A DNA stretch of 10,305 bases from Acidaminococcaceae bacterium (GCA_024405585.1 JAKSOM010000029.1:1-10305), one strand, 5' to 3'. Positions 1 to 5,687 are shown, counted from the first letter of the stretch. Made by a program: numbers and translations. Notes: generated from the sequence alone by a model not told the origin.

Positions 1-1
1 A

Positions 2-58
2 GAGAAAAAGCAGCTTATGGAAATCCTTGCGGGAGTAGAAAGCAGCGAAGAGGAATAG
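2..58 (+). CDS. 3' end of an unidentified plus-strand gene (partial)
   Basis: An open frame enters from the left edge and ends at a TAG at 56-58. It gives only 18 residues, EKKQLMEILAGVESSEEE, an acidic and probably helical C-terminus. The composition and the orientation toward the terminator near 174-209 fit the tail of a real gene, but this is too short to name a family. The frame could be open by chance. No ribosome binding site or start is inside the window. Confidence 0.45.
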   Translation, partial: EKKQLMEILAGVESSEEE

Positions 59-132
59 AGTTCCCCCCCTCATCCGTCAGCCCTTAAAACCTTATCCACT
101 TCAACAAAAAACTCGCATCGCAGGAACTTTAC

Positions 133-174
133 TGAACCCTGATGTCTGAACCCTCAACCCTGACACCTATGACA
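133..174. repeat. Degenerate heptamer tandem repeat
   Basis: Successive 7-base units read TGAACCC (133-139), TGATGTC (140-146), TGAACCC (147-153), TCAACCC (154-160) and TGACACC (161-167), with a degraded sixth unit TATGACA (168-174). The first and third units are identical and the others keep the TGA or AACCC part. This resembles the short tandemly repeated repetitive (STRR) heptamers described in some bacterial intergenic regions. It lies between convergent genes, just outside the terminator stem. The rest of the 59-215 gap holds no gene that I can support. Confidence 0.55.
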
Positions 175-209
175 TAAAAAAATCACCCCTTTTCAGGAGT
201 GATTTTTTT
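174..209 (-). terminator. Rho-independent terminator of the DUF3887-like gene
   Basis: Arms at about 181-189 and 196-204 pair around a six-base loop (190-195), with a T run at 203-209 on one side and an A run at 176-182 on the other. The 187/198 position is a G-U wobble in minus-strand RNA but a C-A mismatch in plus-strand RNA. The hairpin is therefore better as a terminator for the minus-strand gene that ends at 216. It may also serve the plus-strand gene entering from the left, since both sides have runs suited to termination. Confidence 0.85.
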
Positions 210-215
210 GTCTTG

Positions 216-653
216 TTATTTCTTTGCTTTGGTGTCCTTCTCAGCCGGTTGGGCTTGCATCGGTGAGAATTGGAAGTTGACAATCTTGCCTTCCTTATCA
301 AAGAAGAAAACCAGATTAACAACTTTTTCCTTTGTGAATGCGCCCAGATACGCTACGATATCGGCCTGGTCCATGCGTTGGAAGGCAACAAACTTGGATT
401 CTTTCAGTTTGCCGAATTTGTCGGCAGCCGCCTTCTTCACGTTGTTGAACACTTCCTCGGTAAAGTTCTTTTTGGCTTCGGCGGCGAAACCCTTGACAAC
501 GGTATCATAAGTAACCCCGTTATTGTTGAAAATATCAATCATAGTTTCAGCAGGTTTCTGCAATTTGTTCAGGACACTGCCGTCTCCGGCCGCAAAACAT
601 GCCGTACTCATTGCCATCATAGCCGCAAAAGCCAACGTAGTAAATTTTTTCAT
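216..653 (-). CDS. Secreted DUF3887-like small protein
   Basis: This is a 145-residue exported protein of unknown function. Residues 1-22 look like a signal peptide: a KK start, a hydrophobic Ala/Met-rich core, and likely cleavage near CFA-AG. A Cys at 19 preceded by S-T-A is a poor lipobox, so a lipoprotein is possible but less likely. The mature part follows the DUF3887 pattern: an acidic helix with NFTEEVFNNVKK, then FGKLKESKFVAFQR, then a strand pair ending in VNLVFFFDKEGKIVNFQFSP (about residues 62-131), and a Lys-rich tail. In DUF3887 proteins this small alpha/beta fold often sits beside or in front of another domain; here it stands alone. An AGGAG-type ribosome binding site (660-665) precedes the ATG. 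The gene has its own promoter at 677-705 and a terminator at 174-209. The family call rests on my recollection of the pattern and is moderate. Confidence 0.8.
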   Translation of the reverse strand: MKKFTTLAFAAMMAMSTACFAAGDGSVLNKLQKPAETMIDIFNNNGVTYDTVVKGFAAEAKKNFTEEVFNNVKKAAADKFGKLKESKFVAFQRMDQADIVAYLGAFTKEKVVNLVFFFDKEGKIVNFQFSPMQAQPAEKDTKAKK

Positions 654-676
654 TTCTACTCTCCTTTTTTTTAGCT

Positions 677-705
677 ATTATATCATTCTTGTTGCCGATA
701 TACAA
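677..705 (-). promoter_or_regulatory. Promoter of the DUF3887-like gene
   Basis: On the minus strand a perfect TATAAT -10 (677-682) lies exactly 17 bases from TTGTAT (700-705), which keeps the TTG of a -35 box. The predicted start is near 670, about 17 bases before the ATG, leaving room only for the ribosome binding site. The promoter sits directly after the stop of the YbjN-like gene, so the downstream gene can be expressed alone, with read-through still possible. Confidence 0.7.
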
Positions 706-708
706 CCC

Positions 709-1161
709 TTATTTTACTTCTGCCCAAACCTTTTCCATCAATGCGGGGTATTCCGCATCCAAGAATTTAACGATTTCCGCCAGAATTGCGTTCAACAATG
801 CGGGTTCAAATTTTTCATCTTGGAAGGTCAAAGTTGCATTAATCAGCAAATCACCTGCTTCGGAAATGGTGAATTTGAACAGGCGGTAACGGTTGTTGCA
901 ATCGTTCATAAATTTTGCAATCTTTACAAAAGCATCACCGGTTGCCACTGCGGGAGCCAACTGAACTTGAATCAGGGTGTAAACAGTGCGGTCAACCAGA
1001 ATTGCAAAGGGCAACAACTGACCTTTAACTTGCATCCGGGAACGGAAAATCGTGGTTTCTGCCTCGTCACCGACATTTTGGTCCTGGAACATTTCCATTT
1101 TGTTCGCTTTGAAGAACTCCTTCAGTTTAAGGGTCTTTGCGTTCATTTTTTCTTCAGCCAT
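709..1161 (-). CDS. YbjN-domain-like cytosolic protein
   Basis: This is a 150-residue soluble protein with no signal peptide or membrane segment. A Lys/Met-rich N-terminus leads into an alpha/beta body. The second half, about residues 90-146, has the feature typical of YbjN and type III secretion chaperone-like folds: strands in FKFTISEAGDLLINATLTF, then a long amphipathic helix (ALLNAILAEIVKFLDAEYPALMEKV). YbjN-like proteins are thought to bind or stabilise other proteins, but no partner can be read here. I start at the ATG at 1161, because AAGGAG (1171-1176) lies nine bases before it. A TTG start eight codons further upstream would put that site inside the coding region. The gene is driven from the promoters at 1229-1292, and the DUF3887-like gene follows 55 bases downstream. 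The family assignment is tentative. Confidence 0.75.
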   Translation of the reverse strand: MAEEKMNAKTLKLKEFFKANKMEMFQDQNVGDEAETTIFRSRMQVKGQLLPFAILVDRTVYTLIQVQLAPAVATGDAFVKIAKFMNDCNNRYRLFKFTISEAGDLLINATLTFQDEKFEPALLNAILAEIVKFLDAEYPALMEKVWAEVK

Positions 1162-1170
1162 TTTTTTAAT

Positions 1171-1176
1171 CTCCTT
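1171..1176 (-). promoter_or_regulatory. Ribosome binding site that sets the YbjN-like start
   Basis: The minus strand reads AAGGAG with nine bases to the ATG at 1161. This decides against an upstream in-frame TTG start (1185), which has no good site in front of it. Confidence 0.8.
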
Positions 1177-1227
1177 TTCATTCAAAAAATTTTTTTCGGC
1201 AAGAGCATTTCTCTTTCCTTTCGCCTA

Positions 1228-1272
1228 TATTTTAGCATTCCAAAATTATCATTGCAAGATTATTTTAGCATT
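1228..1272. repeat. 12-bp direct repeat covering two -10 elements
   Basis: TATTTTAGCATT occurs at 1228-1239 and again at 1261-1272, exactly 33 bases apart (about three helical turns). Each copy, read on the minus strand, contains TGCTAAAAT. The copies may be duplicated promoter cores or paired regulator sites on one DNA face. Confidence 0.75.
1229..1257 (-). promoter_or_regulatory. Proximal promoter of the YbjN-like gene
   Basis: On the minus strand, TTGCAA (1252-1257) is 17 bases from TAAAAT (1229-1234), and the -10 is preceded by TGC, an extended -10 element. The predicted start is near 1222, giving a leader of about 60 nt. Confidence 0.65.
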
Positions 1273-1292
1273 TTTTCGAATTTTCTTGACAA
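1262..1292 (-). promoter_or_regulatory. Distal promoter of the YbjN-like gene
   Basis: A second TGC-TAAAAT element (-10 at 1262-1267) lies 19 bases from TTGTCA (1287-1292). The 12-base sequence containing this -10 is an exact copy of the one in the proximal promoter. The -35 overlaps the plus-strand TTGACA at 1286-1291, so the two directions may compete. The 19-base spacing is long, which lowers confidence. Confidence 0.45.
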
Positions 1293-1314
1293 AATTATGC
1301 AATTATGGTAGTTT
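1286..1314 (+). promoter_or_regulatory. Candidate promoter of the unknown plus-strand gene
   Basis: A perfect TTGACA -35 lies at 1286-1291. The base-17 spacing lands on TAGTTT (1309-1314), a weak -10 matching only three positions. A better-looking TATAGT (1314-1319) is 22 bases away, too far for standard sigma-70 spacing. The start would fall near 1321, inside the palindrome at 1318-1331. Confidence 0.4.
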
Positions 1315-1317
1315 ATA

Positions 1318-1331
1318 GTAAAATATTTTAC
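1318..1331. promoter_or_regulatory. 14-bp perfect palindrome, possible operator
   Basis: GTAAAATATTTTAC is its own reverse complement. It lies over the predicted transcription start of the plus-strand gene and 37 bases before its ATG, a typical place for a repressor site. The region is A+T rich, so chance is possible. I do not recognise it as the box of a specific regulator. Confidence 0.45.
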
Positions 1332-1367
1332 AATTATTAATCTTCATTTTGTAATGCGAGGTATAAA

Positions 1368-1889
1368 ATGGCCTTGACACAAATCGAATTGTCCCAAAGA
1401 TTCTACAAAAAACAAAAATTGCAGAAGGCGGCGGACAAATTGTTGGCGGAATGGGAACGGAGCCCCCAACGGCACCACTCCCTGCAGGATATCCGCCTGC
1501 GTATAAGCCGCATTTGCAATCTGCCCCGGGGCTGGACGGAAACAGATTACCAAAAGGCCCTGCAACAGATAAATTTTTTAGAGCGGGAACTGCAGAGCAA
1601 TCCTTCCATAGTGAGTGCAATCCCCAAACTGACGGATTTGATTGTTGCCTCCCTCAATATTATCAATGCCGGCCCCCAGGACAAGGCCAGCGCCCTGATA
1701 GACGCCTTTTACCGCACCCAGGGGTTTGCCGCTGTGGAAGACCTGTACGAACATTTGGGAAAGATAATCAAAGAAGAGAAGGACCGGCAAACCGTAGTTG
1801 CCCACATGCAGGGCTTTTACGACCCCTCCGCCCTTCCCGGAACAGCCAACACCCAGCTGCCCAAGGACAACATTAAGTTCAGATTGTAA
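1368..1889 (+). CDS. Unrecognised 173-residue protein
   Basis: I do not recognise this protein. It begins at an ATG six bases after GAGG (1358-1361). It appears almost wholly helical, with no signal peptide, no membrane segment and no cysteine cluster; a single Cys occurs near residue 50. The N-terminal part (1-50) is basic and Gln/Lys/Arg-rich (SQRFYKKQKLQKAADKLLAEW). The middle (about 60-110) holds two or three amphipathic helices. The C-terminal region (about 115-150) is charged (EDLYEHLGKIIKEEKDRQ), and the last 20 residues look unstructured with several Pro and Gly. The overall look is of a small cytosolic adaptor or DNA/RNA-associated protein, but that is only an impression. It is divergent from the YbjN-like gene, convergent with tonB, and stands alone on its strand. 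The long clean frame, its own promoter region and its terminator support a real gene. Confidence 0.75.
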   Translation: MALTQIELSQRFYKKQKLQKAADKLLAEWERSPQRHHSLQDIRLRISRICNLPRGWTETDYQKALQQINFLERELQSNPSIVSAIPKLTDLIVASLNIINAGPQDKASALIDAFYRTQGFAAVEDLYEHLGKIIKEEKDRQTVVAHMQGFYDPSALPGTANTQLPKDNIKFRL

Positions 1890-1892
1890 AAC

Positions 1893-1931
1893 AAAAAGCA
1901 GCGGTTACCGTCTTCGTAGCCACTGCCTTTT
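1893..1931. terminator. Two-way terminator between the unknown gene and tonB
   Basis: An 11-base stem (1898-1908 with 1916-1926) carries one wobble and one mismatch on either strand, around a seven-base loop. An A run (1893-1897) lies on the left and a T-rich run (1928-1934) on the right, so both convergent transcripts can end here. The T run extends into the last codons of tonB. Confidence 0.7.
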
Positions 1932-2550
1932 ATTTCAATTCAAATTTTATCGGGATTACCACTTTGCAGGCACAGGGTCTGCCGTAACGGTTTTTGGCCG
2001 CCTTAAAACGCCATTTGTAAACCGCCTTCAGCACCGCTTCGTCCAATGCGGCAAAGCCGCCGCTTTGCACAATATTGGCTTCCTCCACCACGCCCCGGCT
2101 GCTGATCAACAGTTCCACCAGCACCCTGCCCTGTTTGTCCATATTTCTGGCCGCAGGAGGATAGTCCGGCTTCACCTGTTTCAAAATTCTGGGCATGGAA
2201 GTGACATCATCCTGACCCCCATCACCCCGGCGAGCGGAAGCATTAGCCGTCACTTTTTTCGTGACCTGCTTTTTTTGTTCCGGTTTCACTTCCGGCGGCA
2301 GGGCCGGGTCAATGATTTTTTCCTCATCCTGGGGCTGTTCCACCTGCTGTTCTTCCGGTTTTTCCTGTTCCGGAACCTCGGTACGTTCCTCCACCACCGG
2401 GTTCACATCCCCCGCCGCCAGAGTCACTTCAATAATCTCGTCAGTTGAGGAAGGCCAAACCCAACCCAAAAAAACAATCAGAAGAAAACCCGCTATATGC
2501 GCCAACAGAGAAAATTCCAGGGCCTCTTTGTAGAAATGCCGCCTCTTCAT
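1930..2550 (-). CDS. tonB: TonB family energy transducer
   Basis: TonB spans the envelope and passes energy from ExbB-ExbD to outer-membrane receptors. This protein has 206 residues. The short basic N-terminus precedes one membrane helix (about 13-32), which carries Ser14-xxx-His18, matching the Ser16-xxx-His20 pair of E. coli TonB that is needed for ExbB-ExbD coupling. Residues about 50-100 form a Glu/Pro/Gln/Lys-rich linker suited to crossing the periplasm. The C-terminal TonB domain (about 119-204) shows PDYPPAARN, the GRVLVELLISSRGVV strands, GGFAALDEAVLKAV and KWRF. The linker is shorter than in E. coli TonB (239 residues). The ATG overlaps the exbD stop by four bases, indicating translational coupling, and the gene is last in its operon before the terminator at 1893-1931. 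Its presence implies an outer membrane. The substrate, such as a siderophore, cobalamin or a metal, cannot be read from the operon. Confidence 0.93.
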   Translation of the reverse strand: MKRRHFYKEALEFSLLAHIAGFLLIVFLGWVWPSSTDEIIEVTLAAGDVNPVVEERTEVPEQEKPEEQQVEQPQDEEKIIDPALPPEVKPEQKKQVTKKVTANASARRGDGGQDDVTSMPRILKQVKPDYPPAARNMDKQGRVLVELLISSRGVVEEANIVQSGGFAALDEAVLKAVYKWRFKAAKNRYGRPCACKVVIPIKFELK

Positions 2551-2963
2551 TTTCCCTTGCCCAGATTGGTGGCCAAACCGAAACGAGTGATACCCTCTTT
2601 TTTGAAACCATCCATCAACTTAATAATTCGTCCGTATTCCACCTCACTGTCACCCCGCAGGATTACGGCGAACTGCTCATCCCCGGCCATCTGCTGCTTG
2701 GCCCGGGCATACAAATCCTCCGGCTGAATCTGATCCCCGTCCAAATAGATTGTACCGTCCTTTTTCACAGTCACTACAAAATTGGACCGGGACACCGTCT
2801 CCGTATGGGCCGCCTCCGGCAACTTAACAGGTATGGTTTTCATTTCCACCATATACATGGTGCTGACAATGAAAAACACCAGCAGCAGGAAAATCATATC
2901 TATCATGGGGCTCAGCATGGGCTGGGGCAAATTTTCATCTATCCTGTTTCTTCTGATTCTCAT
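2547..2963 (-). CDS. exbD: ExbD/TolR proton channel subunit
   Basis: ExbD works with ExbB as the proton-driven motor that energises TonB. This protein has 138 residues, near the family norm (about 140). A short charged cytoplasmic N-terminus (1-16) leads to one membrane helix (about 17-38) that starts LSPMIDMIFLLLVFF and carries the conserved acidic residue Asp22, equivalent to Asp25 of E. coli ExbD, the proton carrier. The rest (about 45-135) is the periplasmic alpha/beta domain, with strands around FVVTVKKDGTIYLDGD and FAVILRGDSEVEYGRIIKLMDGFKKEGI, typical of ExbD/TolR. TolR is the main alternative, but the adjacent tonB favours ExbD. Both ends overlap the neighbouring genes by four bases, which suggests coupled translation and fixed stoichiometry. 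Confidence 0.95.
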   Translation of the reverse strand: MRIRRNRIDENLPQPMLSPMIDMIFLLLVFFIVSTMYMVEMKTIPVKLPEAAHTETVSRSNFVVTVKKDGTIYLDGDQIQPEDLYARAKQQMAGDEQFAVILRGDSEVEYGRIIKLMDGFKKEGITRFGLATNLGKGK

Positions 2964-3586
2964 TGTTTCATTCCCAATACATCCACCAGCACGGAACCCA
3001 GTTCATCCAAATCCAATTCCGCCGCCTTGATTCTTCTGGTAAGGTAGGCATGAATACACATGGCCGCAATGGAAATGACCAGGCCAAATACGGTGGTAAT
3101 CAATGCCTCACCGATGCCCGCAGTCACCGTCATGGGATTGGTCCTCTGTTCATTCAAGGCGTTGAAGGAGGAAATCATACCCGTAATGGTGCCCAACAGT
3201 CCCAGCATGGGACTCAGACCGATAATGACCCCCAACATATTCATATGATCATTGAAACCGCCAATGATTCTGTCAATTTTGAAGAAGACAATGCTTTGCA
3301 ACCGCTTGCCGTATTCCTTGTAATTGTCAATAACATCCACACAAAGTTCAGCACCCGCACCCTTGCTTGCCGCTGCCAAACCTCTTGCCCCGGACAGGTC
3401 CCCCCTGTTCATCAAAGTTTCGAAATCCATGACGAACTTGGTGCCGGTTTTGGTCACTTTGTAATATTTATACCTTTCATACCCGATGAACAAAGCCCCG
3501 AAGGAGCACAACAACAAGGGCCACATGCACAAACCGCCCCTGAGAAAATAATCAATCGGTGCCCACAAAATTGTCCCAATATCCAT
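2960..3586 (-). CDS. exbB: ExbB/TolQ/MotA family proton channel protein
   Basis: ExbB forms the pentameric inner-membrane scaffold of the TonB motor. This protein has 208 residues, shorter than E. coli ExbB (244) and like the compact forms without a long N-terminal extension. Helix 1 spans about 18-36, followed by a large cytoplasmic loop (37-115). Helix 2 (about 117-140) has the family signature LGLLGTITGM, and helix 3 (about 158-183) has GIGEALITTVFGL. Glu160 in helix 3 matches Glu176 of E. coli ExbB, which lines the proton path. A good ribosome binding site, AGGAG (3594-3598), lies seven bases before the ATG. It is the first gene of exbB-exbD-tonB. No convincing promoter lies between it and the hairpin at 3608-3643, so expression may depend on read-through from upstream. 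Confidence 0.94.
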   Translation of the reverse strand: MDIGTILWAPIDYFLRGGLCMWPLLLCSFGALFIGYERYKYYKVTKTGTKFVMDFETLMNRGDLSGARGLAAASKGAGAELCVDVIDNYKEYGKRLQSIVFFKIDRIIGGFNDHMNMLGVIIGLSPMLGLLGTITGMISSFNALNEQRTNPMTVTAGIGEALITTVFGLVISIAAMCIHAYLTRRIKAAELDLDELGSVLVDVLGMKQ

Positions 3587-3605
3587 AACAAAACTCCTCA
3601 GATAG

Positions 3606-3643
3606 ACAAAATCCCCGCTCCATTTTGTGAGAGCGGGGATTTT
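3606..3643 (-). terminator. Strong hairpin between the zinc-ribbon gene and exbB
   Basis: A perfect 13-base stem (3608-3620 with 3631-3643) encloses a 10-base loop. On the minus strand the 3' arm ends in TTTT followed by G, a short T run. It should end the zinc-ribbon transcript. A loop segment (3622-3628) can instead pair with 3606-3612, which would break the base of the terminator stem. The hairpin could therefore act as an attenuator controlling read-through into exbB. Confidence 0.8.
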
Positions 3644-3657
3644 TAGTTTCTTTATTC

Positions 3658-3933
3658 TCAGTTACCTTTGCGAGCTTCAAAGCACTCACGGCAGTAAACC
3701 GGGCGATCCTCTTTGGGTTCAAAGGGAATCATGGTCTCTTTGCCGCACTCGGCGCAAACCACGGGGAACAGCTTACGGCTGCTGTTACGTTGTTGCTTGC
3801 GGGCTCTGCGGCAAGCGGGGCAACGCTTCGGCTCATTGGTAAAGCCCTTCTCCTCATAAAATTCTTGCTCGGATGCGGTGAAAACAAACTGTTGACCACA
3901 ATCAGCACACACAAGGGTCTTGTCTTCTTTCAT
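3658..3933 (-). CDS. Double zinc-ribbon protein (zf-trcl-like)
   Basis: This 91-residue cytosolic protein has four CxxC pairs: Cys9/12, Cys38/41, Cys60/63 and Cys81/84, enough to bind two zinc ions. The first half reads LVCADCGQQFVFTASEQEF and continues to RCPACRRARK, the pattern of the probable zinc-ribbon domain family (zf-trcl). The second half repeats a ribbon with CGKET, IPFEPKEDRPVYCRECF. A basic stretch between the ribbons (42-55, rich in Arg and Lys) could contact nucleic acid. Such proteins are common in Clostridia and Negativicutes, and I know of no proven function. It has its own strong promoter (3982-4009), a ribosome binding site AGGAGAG (3941-3947) and a terminator (3608-3643), so it can be a single-gene unit although it follows tsf. 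A role in translation or transcription is only suggested by its neighbours. Confidence 0.88.
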   Translation of the reverse strand: MKEDKTLVCADCGQQFVFTASEQEFYEEKGFTNEPKRCPACRRARKQQRNSSRKLFPVVCAECGKETMIPFEPKEDRPVYCRECFEARKGN

Positions 3934-3981
3934 AATTTTACTCTCCTAAAAAATCCGGTGGCACATGCCATCTTAAAAAAT

Positions 3982-4009
3982 ATTATACACAAAATTTTCT
4001 GTCCGTCAA
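3982..4009 (-). promoter_or_regulatory. Promoter of the zinc-ribbon gene
   Basis: The minus strand has TTGACG (4004-4009), then 16 bases, then a perfect TATAAT (3982-3987). The start is expected near 3975, giving a leader of about 40 nt. That leader contains a small GGCA/TGCC hairpin (about 3957-3972) ahead of the ribosome binding site. The promoter lies about 20 bases after the tsf stop, and I see no terminator between them. Confidence 0.8.
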
Positions 4010-4027
4010 CAGAAATCTTATGGATAA

Positions 4028-4906
4028 TCAACCTTTGACCTGGGCCATTACCTCAGCCGCAAAATCGTCGTTCCGTTTTTCCAAACCCTCGCCCATTTGG
4101 AAACGGGTGAAAGCAAGGACTTCCGCCTTGTTTGCTTCCAACAACTTACCGATGGTCTGGTCAGGATCTTTGACGAACTCCTGATCCACAAGACAAACTT
4201 CCTTGTAGAACTTCTGGATACGTCCCATAACCATCTTTTCAATAATCTTTTCAGGTTTGCCTTCATTCCTTGCCTGCTCAGCAAGAATGGCTTTTTCGTG
4301 CTCCAACTCAGCAGCAGGAACCTCATCCCGCTTCAGGTAGCCGGGGTTAGCTGCGGCAACCTGCATGGCAATATCCTTGCCCACTTCCGCAGAACCGCCC
4401 TTCATATTTACAAGAACACCAATCTTGCCGCCGCCGTGGATGTAAACGCAAACATTTTCACCTTCATAACGGGCAAAACGGCGAACACTGATCTTTTCGC
4501 CGATCTTGGCAATTGCCTCGGTCACCAATGCTTCCACGGTTTTGCCGGCAACGATTTCCGCCTTCAAAAGGGTTTCCACATCCGCAGGGTTGCTCTTGGC
4601 CACAAAAGCCGCAACGTCATTCACCAATGCCTTGAAGCTGTCGGTATTCGCCACAAAGTCGGTCTCGCAGTTAATTTCCAAAATTGCGCCCACCTTAGCA
4701 TCTTCAGACACATAAGAACCAACCACACCTTCAGCAGCAATACGGCTTGCCTTTTTGGCAGCAGCAGCAAGGCCTTTTTCACGCAAAAAGTCAATCGCCT
4801 TGTCCATATCACCGTCACATGCCGTCAGTGCCTTTTTGCAATCCATCATCCCGGCACCGGTACGCTCACGCAAATCTTTTACCAAACCAGCAGTAATAGC
4901 AGCCAT
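4028..4906 (-). CDS. tsf: Translation elongation factor EF-Ts
   Basis: EF-Ts binds EF-Tu and releases GDP so that EF-Tu can be reloaded with GTP. The protein has 292 residues (E. coli 283), full length. The N-terminal UBA-like domain (1-50) ends in [13 protein letters not shown], the first family signature. The core follows, with the second signature [12 protein letters not shown] (about 76-86); Asp83-Phe84 are the equivalent of the EF-Tu contact residues. The coiled region near the C-terminus ([19 protein letters not shown]) is also typical. The start is the ATG at 4906, with GGAGG eight bases before it. The same frame runs upstream through the rpsB 3' end with no stop, but those residues are not EF-Ts-like. 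The gene begins 16 bases after rpsB and shares its transcript, as in most bacteria. Confidence 0.97.
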   Translation of the reverse strand: MAAITAGLVKDLRERTGAGMMDCKKALTACDGDMDKAIDFLREKGLAAAAKKASRIAAEGVVGSYVSEDAKVGAILEINCETDFVANTDSFKALVNDVAAFVAKSNPADVETLLKAEIVAGKTVEALVTEAIAKIGEKISVRRFARYEGENVCVYIHGGGKIGVLVNMKGGSAEVGKDIAMQVAAANPGYLKRDEVPAAELEHEKAILAEQARNEGKPEKIIEKMVMGRIQKFYKEVCLVDQEFVKDPDQTIGKLLEANKAEVLAFTRFQMGEGLEKRNDDFAAEVMAQVKG

Positions 4907-4914
4907 CTGTCTTA

Positions 4915-4919
4915 CCTCC
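4915..4919 (-). promoter_or_regulatory. Ribosome binding site that sets the tsf start
   Basis: GGAGG on the minus strand, eight bases before the ATG at 4906. It lies in the short gap between rpsB and tsf and rules out a start inside rpsB. Confidence 0.85.
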
Positions 4920-4922
4920 ATC

Positions 4923-5687
4923 TCACTCAGCGTCTTTTTGTTCTGCAGCAACTTCCTCAATATGTGCCTCAGCTGCTGCCTCTGCAGGTGCGGCCTCAGC
5001 CTGTTCGCCCTGACGGCCTTCCAAAACCGCATCCGCCATCTTGGCACTGATCAGGCGGACTGCACGAATGGCATCATCATTGGCAGGAATGGGATAATCC
5101 AATTCGTCCGGATCGCAGTTGGTATCAACCGTACCTACAACAGGAATGCCCAGTTTGTGGGCTTCCGCCACCGCATTGTGCTCCTTGCGGGGATCCACAA
5201 CAAAAATAGCGCCGGGCAACTTCTTCATTTCCTTAATGCCGTCCAAATATTTTTTCAATTTAGCCATTTCGTGACGCAGATTCAGCACTTCCTTCTTGGG
5301 AAGCAGATCAAAAGTCCCGTCAACTTCCATGGTCTCCAATTTTCTCAAATAGCTGATACGGTTTTGAATGGTCTTGAAATTGGTCATCATGCCGCCCAAC
5401 CAACGCTCATTCACGTAGAACATGTTGCAACGCAATGCCTCTTCCCTAACCGCATCCTGAGCCTGCTTCTTGGTGCCTACAAAAATAACGCTCTTGCCGG
5501 AAGCAGCCACTTCACGCAAAAACTCATAGGCCTCGTCAATCTTCTTGACGGTCTTTTGCAGGTCGATAATGTAAATGCCGTTACGCTCCGTAAAGATGAA
5601 TTTTGCCATCTTGGGGTTCCAACGACGGGTCTGGTGACCGAAATGAACACCGGCCTCCAACAGTTGTTTCATAGAAATACTGGACAT
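4923..5687 (-). CDS. rpsB: 30S ribosomal protein S2
   Basis: S2 is a 30S subunit protein on the solvent side of the neck, added late in assembly, and helps S1 bind in organisms that have it. The protein has 254 residues. The N-terminus, [23 protein letters not shown], is the S2 signature; the rest shows [39 protein letters not shown] and the late signature [27 protein letters not shown]. The last 30 residues are an Ala/Glu-rich, acidic tail beyond the folded core; such tails vary between species. AGGAGG (5693-5698) precedes the ATG by six bases. It is the first gene of rpsB-tsf, transcribed from the promoter at 5794-5822 with a structured leader of about 100 nt, where autoregulation by S2 could act. 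Confidence 0.98.
   Translation of the reverse strand: MSSISMKQLLEAGVHFGHQTRRWNPKMAKFIFTERNGIYIIDLQKTVKKIDEAYEFLREVAASGKSVIFVGTKKQAQDAVREEALRCNMFYVNERWLGGMMTNFKTIQNRISYLRKLETMEVDGTFDLLPKKEVLNLRHEMAKLKKYLDGIKEMKKLPGAIFVVDPRKEHNAVAEAHKLGIPVVGTVDTNCDPDELDYPIPANDDAIRAVRLISAKMADAVLEGRQGEQAEAAPAEAAAEAHIEEVAAEQKDAE

Noticed and set aside
61..85. C-rich tract followed by CTCATCCGTCAG, resembling one half of known Firmicutes intergenic palindromic repeats.
   Set aside because: No matching second half or palindrome is present in the 59-215 gap, so it cannot be supported as a repeat unit from this window.
523..1311. Plus-strand open frame of 262 codons across the two small minus-strand genes.
   Set aside because: It runs through the promoters and both genes in antisense, and the minus-strand genes have clear start signals and a signal peptide.
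1327..1355. TTTACA with 17-base spacing to TGTAAT as promoter of the unknown plus-strand gene.
   Set aside because: The boxes match well, but the start would fall near 1362, after the GAGG ribosome binding site and six bases before the ATG, giving a nearly leaderless message. It remains possible but less likely than the upstream TTGACA.
3587..3660. Fur-type iron box before exbB.
   Set aside because: I looked for GATAATGATAATC-like inverted repeats and found none; the only strong structure is the terminator-like hairpin.
3957..3972. GGTGGCA/TGCCATC hairpin in the zinc-ribbon leader as a riboswitch.
   Set aside because: Only a six- or seven-base stem with a tiny loop and no further conserved structure; too small for any riboswitch that I know.
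4907..5047. Upstream in-frame extension of EF-Ts into rpsB (47 extra residues).
   Set aside because: The extra residues are Arg/Gln-rich and lie over the rpsB coding end in another frame. A perfect GGAGG sits before the ATG at 4906, and family length fits that start.
4097..5050. Plus-strand open frame of 317 codons opposite tsf.
   Set aside because: Antisense shadow of EF-Ts with His/Cys-rich low-quality sequence and no start signal.
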